DNA from: Sepiola atlantica
Taxonomy: Eukaryota; Mollusca; Cephalopoda; Sepiida; Sepiolidae
Length of the DNA: 64,000 nucleotides
Assembly (NCBI GenBank): GCA_963556195.1
Contig: OY744519.1
Location: forward strand, 38,415,301-38,479,300
Reading direction: 5' to 3'
Shown piece by piece: positions 1-11,453 of the stretch. Made by a program: the position numbers and the translations under genes. Within the stretch, counting starts at the first letter, position 1; each line of letters opens with the position of its first letter. The notes under the pieces were generated by a model. That model was not told the origin of the DNA and made no database searches. It saw only the letters and a list, made by a program, of their open reading frames with translations.

Positions 1-470
<470 letters not shown>

Positions 471-474
<4 letters not shown>

Positions 475-1084
475 CTGTGTCCGAGTGTTGACCGGGCAAT
501 TCGAGTACCCCCACGACAGTCCTGCCGCCGACTCTTTAATCGATTTGATATTCTTATTAGAACTTTTACCTTTTTTTAAACACAAATAAAGTGCTGAGCA
601 TTTATATTGTAAGAGACGAAGAATAATATATAAATGAGGAATTAATGTTATTAACATTTAAATCATTATATCGTCCTATATCTTTTAAACAAATACTACA
701 TAAAAAACAATATAGTAGCAACTAAGCCGAACTTCTATATAAACAATAACAAATAATTATGCAAATAATTCAGATATTTGAGAGTTACTAAGTTATTGAT
801 ATTAAAAACGCGAAATCTTGTTATGTTTATAGGTGTTTAGTATATGTTCATTATATCCATTATTTTCTGTAGATCCATGGTTATTAATTTTGGGCATCAA
901 TTGACTGTAAATGATCGTGAATGTGTTCAAATATGAATGCTTTAACATTGATTAAAATAGTACTAAGGCATTTCAAAAACACTATCGAAACAGTCTGTTC
1001 CTTGGAATCCTGTTAATATATGTTGTCTAGTTAACAGCTACGGAATATGGTTTTTCTTTCATAATTTCAAGTACAGTGAAACAC
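471..1084. other. Unassigned AT-rich sequence
   Basis: No transposon, RNA or coding signal recognised. A few phrases near 1010-1050 (a TGTTGTCTAGTTAACAG block) weakly resemble the satellite unit that begins next door, so the satellite may once have started here. Confidence 0.4.
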
Positions 1085-2560
1085 GATAAAGTTAATGCGT
1101 TTTTTAAAGGAACTCTGACAGGATCATTACCGGGAGAAAACAGGCTTGAGTCTACACCTCAAAAATATGATGTTGCTATTAGAAGTATTTTTATATAATT
1201 TGATAAAATTAAACTAAGGAGGCTTCCAGAGAACTCACGGTACTATTTATTCTTAGGAAACTATGTTTCAGGCCATCCAGTAAAAATATTATTTCTCTGA
1301 TAAACACTACATATAATTTGTTCTGACAATATTTTGCGCTCTGTGTCACAAAATACAAATACAGAGACCTCCAGAGCGCTGATCAAAGTATCCTTACCTG
1401 GAATATTCGTGTAAATATGTCCTGGTTGTAAAAAGTAACTCTATATAATGTTTACTCCAGTATTTTAAGAACATTAATATAAAATGAAAGTAAGGATACG
1501 TCAAGAGCGCTGCTGAAAGCATACTTCTCAAGGGGATAAAACTTGGGCCAACCCGGGAAAATATGTGTTTCCTATTAAAATCGAATGTATATAGTGTTAT
1601 GTTACAATATGTAAAATACAGTGCAAACGTTAAAGTTAATTAGGCCTTTTTGTACGGTACTGAGACAATCAATTTCTGAAAATATTTGGCCTACACGTGA
1701 ACATATATGTCTGCTTAAATAAACTAAATGACATTTTTATTATTACAATATTTTTCAAGTATAGAGACAAACAAATTATTACACTTTGATAGCGCTATTG
1801 ACCATACTTACCGTGCACCGTAGTGGATATATGTAGTTGCTGTTAAACAATATATAATTTGTCCTTAAATTATTATAATACAAGGATCCAAAATAAAAGG
1901 AGACCTGGTGAAAATGTGCTGTTGCTTAACAGCAACTTTATATAATTTTAATATGAACCCTATAAAAGTAACGTTATATTATTTTCTGTTACAAATTGTT
2001 AACTACAGCGACTAAAATAACAATAAGGAGACCTCTATAACGTTGACGAACTCATCATTTACTGAGAAAAACAAGCTTCGTCAAGCTAGTGAAATATGAT
2101 TCTGCTTATGAAATCCACGGCATGTACAATTTGTTTCACTATGAATTATGGCGATACAAAGTACAGTTAAGGAAGCCTTCAGAGCACTGCCAAAACAGAA
2201 ATACAGTAGAATGTCGTTAAAATATGGTGTTGCTGTTAACATTCACCGTATATAATTGTTTCTCACAATATGGGTAAGTCTAGTTACATGGAAAGGTAGG
2301 GCTTTCAGACTATTAACAAAACGATTCTTCTGGGGAAACAAGGCTTGCGCTCACCTGTGAAAATCATTTGTTGTTATTAAACGTGACTCTATATACATTT
2401 ATATTATAAAGTCTACCTACGGCGACCAAAATAAAACTAAGGAATCATACGGATGCTATGAAAAACATTTTTACACCAGAAAATACTTCTGCCCCACCTA
2501 ATCGAAAGTTTATGCAGCTGATAATATCCATTCTATATAATTTAATTTGACGAAATTTTA
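1085..2560. repeat. Eroded satellite, period near 140 bp
   Basis: The same ordered blocks recur about every 120-150 bp: CCAGAGCGCTG or variant, CTTCTCCTGGGGAAA, AAAATATG, TGTTGCTGTTAA, TATATAATTTGT, then AAAACTAAGGAGGCC. TATATAAT or a one-base variant is seen near 1191, 1309, 1442, 1590, 1852, 1941, 2250, 2390 and 2534. Units are strongly diverged, so this is an old tandem array of about ten copies. There is no coding frame. The consensus was assembled by eye and the exact unit length is uncertain. Confidence 0.7.
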
Positions 2561-2929
2561 ATAACGCTGACACAAATTAAAGGTCAGGATTAATTCAAAT
2601 TTGAACTCGCTATATAAACAATCACTATTAAATGTTTTGCTGCATATCTTTTTTTGCACTCGAACTCATAGTCGTTATACATGATATATACACTACGTTC
2701 AGACTCAATATAACAACAAATGCAACAAGTTTATGTCGGAAATAACGATAGAGACAATTTAGCGAAAGCATTTTTATCCAAATGAAAGTGTATCAACGAA
2801 CACCCAAAAGGTATATACTGTCTTCTTATAATTATTATTCTTCCTTTTCTTCTTCTGCTCCTGCTTCTTCTTCTGTATGTGTGTATTTGGGACCTATTTG
2901 AATTAGTGCATTATTATTGTATTGTGCAT
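2561..2929. other. Unassigned; short CTT/CTG-rich patch
   Basis: AT-rich sequence with a pyrimidine trinucleotide patch near 2832-2876 (TTC/CTT/CTG runs). Nothing else recognised. Confidence 0.5.
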
Positions 2930-3165
2930 GGCCTTTTAGAATTTACTGGTGTGTAAGTGGGGAACACGAAAGTGAGTGGTGCATTTAAGATTCATTTCTA
3001 GACATTCGCAGATGGTGAGTTCAGCTTTGTAGCCACATCTGACCGTAGTAGCTTTTTATTGCCCTTCGTTTGTTTTCAGGTAGGGAGTGTTTCTGAGAGA
3101 ATAGTGAGGCTTCAGAAGGAAGACTCTAATGTCAGTAGGGCGGGGTTTATTCTATTTACATGGCG
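2930..3165 (+). repeat. Dispersed repeat, copy 1
   Basis: Shares ordered blocks with 14420-14700 in the same orientation: GGCTTTGTARCC..CGTCT.ACCRTAG near 3020-3050 and 14551-14575, and AATGTCAGTARGG near 3128 and 14673. Identity is low, so both are old copies. The family was not recognised; a SINE or the 3' tail of a non-LTR element are both possible. Confidence 0.45.
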
Positions 3166-4124
3166 GTATAGTTCTTTCTTTAGATATGTTTACCAGCTGC
3201 ACATGGCTAAGGAAGTATGATCCTGTATTTCAGTCTTTTACATCATAACAATATGATGACACGTAAATGCAATGTATTTTACAAATACACACTACCCTAA
3301 GGATGGACATAACCCAAACGTGTTCCGTCACAGCAATGCAGTTGCAAAGGGAAGTCTAATACCAATAGAAATGTACATTAGAGTTCTGAAACTGAGATTA
3401 ATGTTGACTCTACAAGAAAGTGTACCTATAGATTATCAATTCTTTGTATTTCTTGTTATCACTAATCAAGTCGTGTTGAGGGACAAATTCTATCGTCAAT
3501 CATCTGACTATGCAGTATATAATACTAGTTGAAGTTTCCGTATCGGCTGTGTTTCCCAATGTTGCATCACCCTCCCCCATTGTAGGGGAGGGATAATGTC
3601 TTACATGTCGAAGTTAAATAAAACATGTAGACGTTGCAATACATACCTTGTGCTTCCAACGTTCAAGTATATAAATCCTCTGTAGATGGGACAATCATAT
3701 GGGATATATTTTTGCTGAAATTAAAGTTGTTAAGTTCATAAACAAAAGTGTATCCAAAGTGCAGCACATAAACATGGATTCGTGTGAGTGAGGTGAGATG
3801 CTTATAAATAACGTTCACTAGATAAGTCACTGCACACGTGATGTCCCCGTCTGGGACAACACGCGCAAATATATTCTACTGGCGTTGGAGTCTTGTCAGG
3901 TCCGTTCGGTGTCACTCTCTAGCCCCTTTGACCCCTAAACGTGTCCGTATCATATGGATACGACTACTACTAATATGTAATACCAATTGTTCTTGAATTG
4001 CATAGCCAAGATTATAAGTACTGACCGTCTATTAAATTCTAACTCATTAATTACTTCGAAAAACAGCAAATGAAATGTATCATGATAATCTATATCGTCT
4101 AGAAAAGGAAAAAAAAACACTTAT
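3166..4124. other. Unassigned unique sequence with small hairpins
   Basis: No gene recognised; a short open frame (3272-3532) has no known motif. Two GC-rich hairpins stand out against the AT background: CCCTCCCC..GGGGAGGG near 3571-3592 and TGTCCCC..GGGACA near 3841-3858. Neither is followed by a clear T-run, and in an animal genome no terminator role should be assumed. Confidence 0.4.
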
Positions 4125-4200
4125 CTAGTGTGAAATTCGAACACACACTTATATTAGAACGGAAAGTTAACGCGGCAATGACAAATCCACTGGTCTAACG
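4125..4200 (-). repeat. tRNA-like sequence (SINE head or tRNA pseudogene)
   Basis: On the minus strand a perfect-looking A box TAGACCAGTGG (plus positions 4188-4198) is followed about 45 bases later by a B-box-like GTGTTCGAATTTC (about 4128-4140). These are the internal RNA polymerase III promoter elements of tRNA genes and tRNA-derived SINEs. The T-arm pairs only partly and no clean anticodon arm could be folded by eye, which argues for a SINE head or decayed tRNA rather than a working tRNA. The B box is followed by a T-rich run. Confidence 0.55.
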
Positions 4201-4682
4201 AACATATTGTGTCATTTTAACCGATGTATAGTGTTTGTTTTAGTTCTGCGTAGTGAACACTTTATATAGATCTTAAATATTCAGATTATCTAAAATAAAT
4301 ATGGTAACATAAACTAACGTAAATATAAAATGAAACATTATTAAAAACTACAATATATTAGCGAACATTTATCAAATGTTTTTTTTTTAATTTGTAATAA
4401 AACATTCTAGAAAATTAATACATGAGAATACGTCAAAGTACGTATGTTATTTGCCCTGAAAAATAGCTGATTGGCCAAGTTTGAAAGATGACGCTAAACA
4501 TATCAGAACATTAGATTCTAATGTTATATTTACGTGTTTTTTATTTTGAATAATGAGTTTTAGAAACATTTCAAAGCATTCTGAAAGTGATAAAACTAGC
4601 AGCTGCAGATTCCGAATTTGTTGTTAGTTCATCTCAGATCAACTGTTTTACCGTGATGCCTAAAAACACATACACACCTACT
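4201..4682. other. Unassigned AT-rich sequence
   Basis: Nothing recognised on either strand. Confidence 0.5.

Positions 4683-5233
<551 letters not shown>

Positions 5234-5290
<57 letters not shown>
5234..5290. repeat. (TA)n microsatellite
   Basis: Pure TA array between the fold-back element and the Tc1-like element; it supplies the TA flank of both. Confidence 0.97.
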
Positions 5291-5291
<1 letters not shown>

Positions 5292-5490
5292 TAGCGTCCA
5301 AAATAAAGGAACACAAAAAAATGTTCCTAATCTCAAGAAAATTATATTTTGATATTTGTGAAAATTTCACTGCACATGTAAATTATGTAGTTCGACTTTT
5401 GCCGAGATTTTCAGATGAATTAAAATAATATTATTAAAGGTATCCACCATTTTACATATTCCAAGTGTCCAAAATTAAGGAACATTAAGG
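5291..5490. repeat. Left IR/DR arm of Tc1-like element
   Basis: Outer repeat 5295-5312 and inner direct repeat 5464-5485 share TCCAAAAT(T)AAGGAAC. In Tc1-family elements with this layout both repeats bind transposase. That role is known for the family and inferred here. Confidence 0.75.
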
Positions 5491-6238
5491 AAAATAATTG
5501 TTTAAAGTTTTAAACAGTAGTTTTTTCTTTGTGTAAAAGGATGACAAAAAATATTCTAAACTGTAATTATCATCACTGCTGCCAGTCACGTAATATCAAT
5601 CATGTCAAAAAAATAGATTTAAACGCAAAGCAATAATCGTCAAAGTAAGACAAGAACACGTTGACAATAGAAGAAATCGGAAAACGTGTGATACGTTAAA
5701 AAAGTGTTGTAAGCCGAGTTCTCACACTCTATAGAGGAACTGAAATATTAAGTAACAGAAACAAACCTGGTAGACCGAGAAAGGCAACGGCAAAAAAGGA
5801 CAGAGTTATGCAACGCCTAGTGTTAAAATACCGTTTCCTTACAGCTGGCGACATTTCTAAACAAATGAAACGTGTCATGAATATTTCACGACAAACTGTG
5901 TCTAGAATATTGCGCGAAATAGGTCTTTTTAACAAATCTCCTCGAAAAAAGCCGCTAATAAGTAAAAAAAAAACAAAAAAAAACAAATCCGCTAGATTGG
6001 TGTTCGAAAAAAAGCATGTAATATGGTCAGAAAAAAATTAATAACAAGAGTATTTCAGTGAGGAATCGAAATGCAATGTGTTTGGCAGTGATAGAAAACA
6101 TTTGTAAGAAGGAAAAAAACGAAAGTTTGGATCCCAGCTGCATCAAAACACTGTTAAATTTGGTGGAGGTAGCGTGATAGTTTTCAGCATGATATCATGG
6201 CAGGGTACATCACCACTTGTATGCTTAAATACTAGAGT

Positions 6239-6642
6239 GGTGGTTTGGTTTGGTAGTTTTGTTTTACGGCATATCAACCCTTTTTGGGTTATTTAATGCC
6301 GAATCTGGTCATTATAGTAAAAGTTTTTATGCTTCAAGTTCTTTATATCTTCAAATGTTTAATCATCGTTTTTGGTTTGGTAGTTTTGTTTTACGGCATA
6401 TCAACCCTTTTTGGGCCATTTAATGCCGAATCTGGTCATTATAGTAAAAGATTTATGCTTCAAGTTCTGAAAATAAAATAAAAAGGGGAGGGAGAAAGGG
6501 AGAAGGGATGGTGTTTCTGTTTTTGGTTTTGTAGAACATAATTAAGTTTTACAAAAAAAAAAAAAGAAGAAAAACAAAAAACGTCAATGTAGGTGAATTT
6601 CGTCTCAGGGAGCCACAGAGCAGCCTGATCTGGTATCACCAG
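6239..6642. mobile_element. SINE-like insertion with 12 bp target-site duplication
   Basis: AAATACTAGAGT occurs at 6227-6238 and again at 6643-6654, a perfect 12 bp duplication exactly bounding 404 bp that interrupts the transposase. Long target duplications of this kind are typical of LINE-mobilised retroposons. The insert contains two copies of a 127 bp unit (GGTAGTTTTGTTTTACGGCA at about 6252 and 6379), a purine-rich stretch near 6480-6510 and an A-rich run near 6552-6580. The last 60 bp (about 6582-6642) are GC-richer and could be a pol III head read on the minus strand, but clear A and B boxes were not found. Family not recognised. Confidence 0.8.
6246..6452. repeat. 127 bp tandem dimer inside the insert
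   Basis: About 80 bp starting TTTGGTTTGGTAGTTTTG repeat with an offset of 127 bp (about 6246 and 6373). The copies differ mainly in GGTT versus GGCC before ATTTAATGCCG. Confidence 0.9.
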
Positions 6643-7074
6643 AAATACTAGAGTAAATTCTACTGTATACAATAATGTTTTAGAACAGTATGTTTTGTCA
6701 GTGTTGCACAATTCTTGTATCGAACAACCTGTTTTTTCATGCAGGATAATGCTCCCTGTCATAAGGCACAGCTCGTCAGGTATTATCTGGCTGATAAATA
6801 CGTAGAGGTAATGGACTGACCTGCCCAGAGTCCTTACATGAACCCTATAATACACTTATGGAAGACTCTAAGACAGAATGTTATAGCAATTAATCCTTAA
6901 AACATCGAATATATGTGGCTGAAACTTAAAGATGAATGGCCCAAGATAACTGTGGAGCAATGTCAAGATTTAGTGAAGTCCTGCTATCGTAGATGCGCTG
7001 CAATTATTGAATACAAAGGTGGAAGTAGGAAATATTAAATCTCTTTTGCCTTTTTAATGTGAATTAGTTAAAAA

Positions 7075-7260
7075 TGATATTTTGTTCCCTAATTTTGGGC
7101 ACTTGAGATCTGTAAAATGGTGGATAACTTAAAAAAATAGTATCTTAATTCATCTGAAAATCTCCAACTACATAATGTGTATATTCAGTTAAATTTTCAC
7201 AAACATTAATATATAATTCATTTTAGATGCAAAATATTTTTTTTGCTTTAATTTTGGACG

Positions 7261-7264
<4 letters not shown>
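7075..7264. repeat. Right IR/DR arm of Tc1-like element
   Basis: Inverted relative to 5291-5490. Inner repeat at 7084-7105 and outer repeat at about 7238-7264. Confidence 0.75.

Positions 7265-7304
<40 letters not shown>
7265..7304. repeat. (TA)n microsatellite
   Basis: TA array immediately right of the Tc1-like element, matching the array on its left. Confidence 0.95.
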
Positions 7305-7311
<7 letters not shown>

Positions 7312-8405
7312 TAATTAGAAATAATAATAAGCAATTAGAACGCCATACAATGCATTTTAGTTTAATTAACTTTTTTTTTCAATTTAATTTTCGAAGATAT
7401 ACTTCTTCATCAGAATTACTGAATTTCAAATAAAGATATATAAAAATACCTTTCATTTTTTTCCTTTTAGTTCTCATTTTGTTTTTTTGTGTTATCAGTT
7501 CAATGTTGGTGAACGAGTGAGAGACTTTTTTGTGGGGGGGACGGCACATGGCGGTGCAAATTGTAATAATATAGTGTTGTCCTTGGTAATAAACCATTGT
7601 TTATATGGAAATATTAATTATTAAACATAATAATAAGCAATTAGAACGCCATACAATGCATTTTAGTTTTATTAACTTTTTTTTCAATTTAAATTTTGAA
7701 GATATACTTCTTCATCAGAATTACTGAATTTCAAATAAAGATATATAAAAATACCTTTCATTTTTTTTTCCTTTTAGTTCTCATCTTGTTTGTTTATGTT
7801 ATAAGTTCGATTTAGGTGAACGAATGAGAGTCTTTTTTGGGGGGGACGGCACATGGCGGTGCAAATTGTAACAATATAGTCTTGTCCTTGGTTAGAAAGC
7901 ATTGTTTACATGGAAATATTAATTATTAAAAATAATAATAAGCAATTAGAACGCCATACAATGCATTTTAGTTTGATTAACATTTTTTTTCAATTTAATT
8001 TTCGAAGATATACTTCTTAATCAGAATTACTGAATTTCAAATACAGATATATAAAAATACTTTTCATTTTTTTTTCCTTTTAGTTCTCATCTTGTTGTTT
8101 TGGTGTTATCACAATTTGCACCGCCATGTGCCGTCCCCCCCCAAAAAAGACTCTCATTCGTTCACCAACATCGAACTAATAACACCAAAACACAAGATGA
8201 GAACTAAAAGGAAAAAAATGAAAGGTATTTTTATATATCTTAATTTGAAATTCAGTAATTTTGTATGAAGAAGTATAATTTCGAAAATTAAATTGAAATA
8301 AAAAAGTTAATAAAACTAAAATGCATTGTATGGCGTTCTAATTGTTTATTATTATTTTTAATAATTAATATTTCCATATAAACAATGCTTGCTTACCAAT
8401 TATAA
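7305..8405. repeat. 305 bp units: three direct, one inverted
   Basis: GCAATTAGAACGCC marks units at 7331, 7637 and 7942 (spacing 306 and 305). The third unit stops at about 8110 and is followed by an inverted copy (8111-8405) that begins in the ACAATTTGCACCGCCATGTG segment, so units 3 and 4 form a long hairpin. Each unit has the phrase CTGATGAAGAAG..CTTCGAAAATT on the minus strand (for example 7391-7416), which resembles the CUGAUGA/GAAA core of hammerhead ribozymes with a GAAG/CUUC stem, though offset by one base. Copy-to-copy identity is high, so the array is fairly young. There is no conserved coding frame. Confidence 0.88.
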
Positions 8406-8412
8406 CACTATA

Positions 8413-8413
8413 T

Positions 8414-8456
<43 letters not shown>
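8413..8456. repeat. (TA)n microsatellite
   Basis: TA array just beyond the inverted 305 bp unit. Confidence 0.95.
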
Positions 8457-8461
<5 letters not shown>

Positions 8462-9509
8462 TATACAAGCTATCCTTTATATCTAATCTTCGTAATTTCT
8501 TTTTAAAACTACATATATTTGATTCTTAAGGAATAAGTAACAATCAGTAGGGTTTTATTTGAGGATTTAGCTGCTTTCTAATGTGAACTTTGTATCAGGT
8601 AACGAATCGATAATAATTTCACACCAATTTAACTATCTGAAATATCGCCTCCATTTTTAAATACAAGATATATATAATTATCGCTACATGGTTTTACATT
8701 CTTCATACAATTTGCTCACATTACAACCTACTGATGGCATTAAAGTTATTTGATGTCACTGTCTTCTTAAGTGCACTCACGTTGACAGTTCGATGTTGTA
8801 CCTTATTTTCCCGGATATAGGACACTATCTTCGGTCATTTACTTTATATACTCTTATTCAACTGGAAGAAGACATTTAGCTAATTGGGGTATTCTACTTA
8901 AGTAGGAACTTGCAAAGACATACTGCGAATAAATATTTAATGCAATTAAAATGATTAAACTGTCATTAACATATTCAATTCTGATTCAAATAGCAAGAAA
9001 ATAGATTCAATTTCTGTTTAAAAAATGAAAATTAATTTGAATAATAAGACACTATTTGTAGCTGATACATTCATATATCTCAAACAACGTTTTCTTTAAA
9101 ATGGTTCTTTTGCCATATTAATAAATCTGATTAACAAAAATCAACATTGTTTTTTTATTCTTGAAAATACGATCTCATAGGTATCGCGTTCCACGAAAAA
9201 TACTTAATTGATTTATTTATAATACCGATTGTTTGTATATTTAATTTTCTAGCAAACTGCGAAAATTAGAGCTCAATTATGTGTTTTACGTTGTAATTAC
9301 AAAATGTGTACGAGAAAAATTAGTGTAACTTCTTCAATAGGTAGCTAAAGTGCCAATTAACGCTGGTGTTTAAACTTTTTCCTGAGCACGTCAGGGCTTA
9401 TGAAAACAAAATTGGGTAATTTAATTGCAACAAATAATTTAAAAAATAATTGCTTCGTGTGCGATCAAAACGCTGAATTACGAGGTAAATATTAGAACTT
9501 AGAGCGAAC
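8457..9509. other. Unassigned AT-rich sequence
   Basis: No transposon, RNA or coding signal recognised on either strand. Confidence 0.5.
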
Positions 9510-9557
9510 GCTTTGTCAAAACAGCGTTTTGTCAAAACAGCGTGTTGTCAAAACAGC
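9510..9557. repeat. 16 bp minisatellite, three copies
   Basis: G.TTTGTCAAAACAGC is repeated three times without gaps at 9510, 9526 and 9542, with only the second and third bases varying. Confidence 0.9.
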
Positions 9558-10424
9558 GAGCCAACAAATACATAAATGTTGTCATTTTAACATGTTTATA
9601 GTGTGTATGCGTTAAAAGTAAGGCTCTCTCCGCATAGATTTAAAATAGTTCGCCTACGAAAAGGGTATTATTAATGTTCAGGATGATGTTCGTTTTCGGC
9701 TAGGAACTAACTGAAACGCTATAGCATAACACAGACACTTGTCTATTATGGGAATTTATCTATGAAATAAGGGAGTTTCCAAACCAAAAAAAAGAAATAT
9801 AAAATGAGTTACAATTTAAAAAAAACGTTAAAATGAATGGCGTCTGATAAGTTGACTAATAAAAGAAAAATGCTGATTTATTTTTATATGTGTATTTATT
9901 TTTTCTTTCGTTCTAGTAGTACCATATTAAGATTATTTGTAGTCGTTTGGTTGGTTGCAAAGGACACGCTACAATGTCAGATCATTGCTTTATAATGCTA
10001 TTTTACGTAATTTGAATTTTGTATGATAATTCTATGAACAATATCAAGAAATCCTCTACATACATAACTATATCGAATTGAAGGTGTGCATTCCAAATAT
10101 GGAGTAATATATCTTATCTTATCTTAAATCAACCGTTTAACTGTGATACTACGACACATACACACATATATAAATACACAGACAACTTTTCCTCATGCAT
10201 ATTATTTAAATTACCCGGGCAACAGTCCCTACCTTGGGGGTGATCCCTGCAACGTTTCGCCTTACGTAATCTTCAACCCACATTCGGTGAGTATCTTTGA
10301 ATTCAGGAATCTCTAAAGAATATGAACGGAGCCCTTTTTTACCCATAGAAGTAGCATGTTCTCATTACGTCGGACATGACTGACTACGAATTTTTAGTAC
10401 TTCTGTATTGTATTTATACTTCGG
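9558..10424. other. Unassigned sequence
   Basis: No gene recognised. Around 10205-10290 is a GC-richer patch containing CCCTGCAACGTTTCGCC, reminiscent of Penelope-type repeat ends but too short to assign. Confidence 0.4.
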
Positions 10425-10515
10425 ATTAAATTCGTATTTGTATTCATACTGAGGATTGAACCTTCGACCTCTAGAAGAGTAACACTTATAACGGAATGTT
10501 ACTTACCACTTATAT
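10425..10515 (-). repeat. tRNA-like sequence (SINE head)
   Basis: On the minus strand the order is ATAAGTGGTAAGTAAC (A-box and D-loop-like), about 30 bp with partial pairing, then GAAGGTTCAATCCTCAG (B box close to GGTTCAANTCC). Spacing fits a tRNA-derived pol III promoter. Decayed; no anticodon can be assigned. Confidence 0.5.
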
Positions 10516-10557
10516 CCGTTTTACCACGCTTTTTTGTTCCTTTCTATCTATCTCCCT

Positions 10558-10586
10558 TACACACACACACGCACACCCACACCCCC

Positions 10587-10648
<62 letters not shown>
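10558..10648. repeat. (CA)n then (TA)n microsatellite
   Basis: CA-rich run (10558-10600) changing into a TA array. A second TA array lies at 10684-10717 and touches the palindromic element that follows. Confidence 0.95.
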
Positions 10649-10651
<3 letters not shown>

Positions 10652-10680
10652 GTATGAGAAAGATTTGTTTCACTTATCCA

Positions 10681-10717
<37 letters not shown>

Positions 10718-10720
<3 letters not shown>

Positions 10721-10882
10721 AGAAATGAAAATATATATAGCAATCAAGCTACACAGAGGCTGCCGTGTTTCATCCCCGGAGGGAATCGTCAAGCTAAATG
10801 CATTTAGCCGTACGATTCCCCCGGGGAGGAAACACGGGAGCCTCTGTGTAGCTTGATTGTCATATATATTTCCATTGCTTAC
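10718..10882. mobile_element. 165 bp palindromic MITE
   Basis: A near-perfect hairpin. Left arm GTAAGAAATG..(TA-rich)..CAATCAAGCTACACAGAGGC..CGTGTTTC.TCCCCGG.GGGAATCGT is mirrored by the right arm ending CATTGCTTAC at 10882. The centre is a perfect 16 bp palindrome GCTAAATGCATTTAGC (10793-10808). Flanked by TA sequence on the left. The GC-rich arms contrast with the AT-rich surroundings. Confidence 0.85.
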
Positions 10883-10986
10883 TACCTAGCTCTACTTACG
10901 TATCGAGCACTGTTGAAGTAAATACTGAAAACTGACACATAAAAAATTATATCTCATTATAATATTTTATGTGGATACATGAAGTA

Positions 10987-10989
<3 letters not shown>

Positions 10990-11028
<39 letters not shown>
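10990..11028. repeat. (TA)n microsatellite
   Basis: Simple TA array. Confidence 0.95.
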
Positions 11029-11030
<2 letters not shown>

Positions 11031-11159
11031 AACACACCTCAGTTGTACCTAATTCAATTATAAAATGAAATATATTAGAAAACAGTATATCTACTCACGG
11101 CAATCTTTCTAATCACTCACCAAGTTCTATTTCATTTTCATATTTATGTTTTAAATATC

Positions 11160-11452
11160 TAAAAAACAATCTTATTTACTTGCCTGTCACAAGAGTAAAC
11201 GTAGGCGCAATGTTAGTATCTAACATAAGGAAATTCCAGCTCCCTAACAAGTAGCACTGTGGATTGAAACGGAAATTGTAATTACCTTTGTAGAGAAAAA
11301 CATTGCCTTCACTGATCGAGGACTAAGAAAATATCTGCAGCATCAGAATTGATGCAACATTTTCCTGACATCCAAAATGCCAAGGAGTCAATATGTGGGT
11401 ATTATGATGATGATAATAATTGCGATGATTATAATTTTAACATTTGTCATAA
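11160..11452 (+). repeat. Diverged direct repeat, copy 1
   Basis: Blocks such as AATGT.AGTA.CTAA, TTGCCT..CACTGA.CGA and GCAGCATCA.AA occur here and again at 12060-12480 in the same order, each followed by a GAT/ATG-rich patch and TTTAACATTTG. This suggests an old tandem duplication of about 0.9 kb. Confidence 0.55.
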
Positions 11453-11453
11453 A

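Larger units (their letters stand above)
5762..7038 (+). pseudogene. Tc1-like transposase pseudogene (DD34E type)
   Basis: The 5' part reads NKPGRPRKATAKKDRVMQ (from about 5762), with the GRPR linker between the two DNA-binding helix-turn-helix units, then the second HTH (..ISRQTVSRILREIGL..) in an open frame 5808-6041. The catalytic domain follows with frame changes: FSEES at 6054-6068, where the family has FSDES, so the first catalytic Asp is Glu; GGGSVIVFSMISWQG (about 6163-6210); QDNAPCHKA at 6742-6768 with the second Asp kept; and PAQSPYMNPIIHLW ending near 6861, where the third catalytic Glu (NPIEHLW) is Ile and the preceding Trp is a stop. The tail (VEQCQDLVKSC..GGSRKY) ends at 7038. 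A SINE-like insert interrupts it at 6239. It cannot encode an active enzyme. Confidence 0.9.
5291..7264 (+). mobile_element. Tc1-like DNA transposon, inactive
   Basis: The termini are inverted: left TAGCGTCCAAAATAAAGGAA and the complement of the right end TACCGTCCAAAATTAAAGC, each next to a TA. Inner repeats of the same motif sit near 5464-5485 (GTGTCCAAAATTAAGGAAC) and 7084-7102 (complement GTGCCCAAAATTAGGGAAC), which gives an IR/DR architecture with arms near 200 bp. The arms also share ATGGTGGATA..TT and TTTTCAGATGAATTAA. Without the 404 bp secondary insert and its duplicated 12 bp the element is about 1.56 kb, normal for the family. The transposase is broken (separate entry). It sits inside a TA microsatellite. 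Confidence 0.9.

Noticed and set aside
1085..2560. CRISPR-like array
   Set aside because: Units are diverged along their whole length, with no short identical repeats separated by unique spacers and no cas genes; it is an eroded satellite.
3571..3592. GC-rich hairpin as a bacterial-type terminator
   Set aside because: The window is animal DNA, no gene ends here and no T-run follows the stem.
4125..4200. A functional tRNA gene (also 10425-10515, 40478-40590, 44847-44925, 60297-60365)
   Set aside because: A and B boxes are present but the anticodon arm, acceptor stem or both do not fold; SINE heads or pseudogenes fit better.
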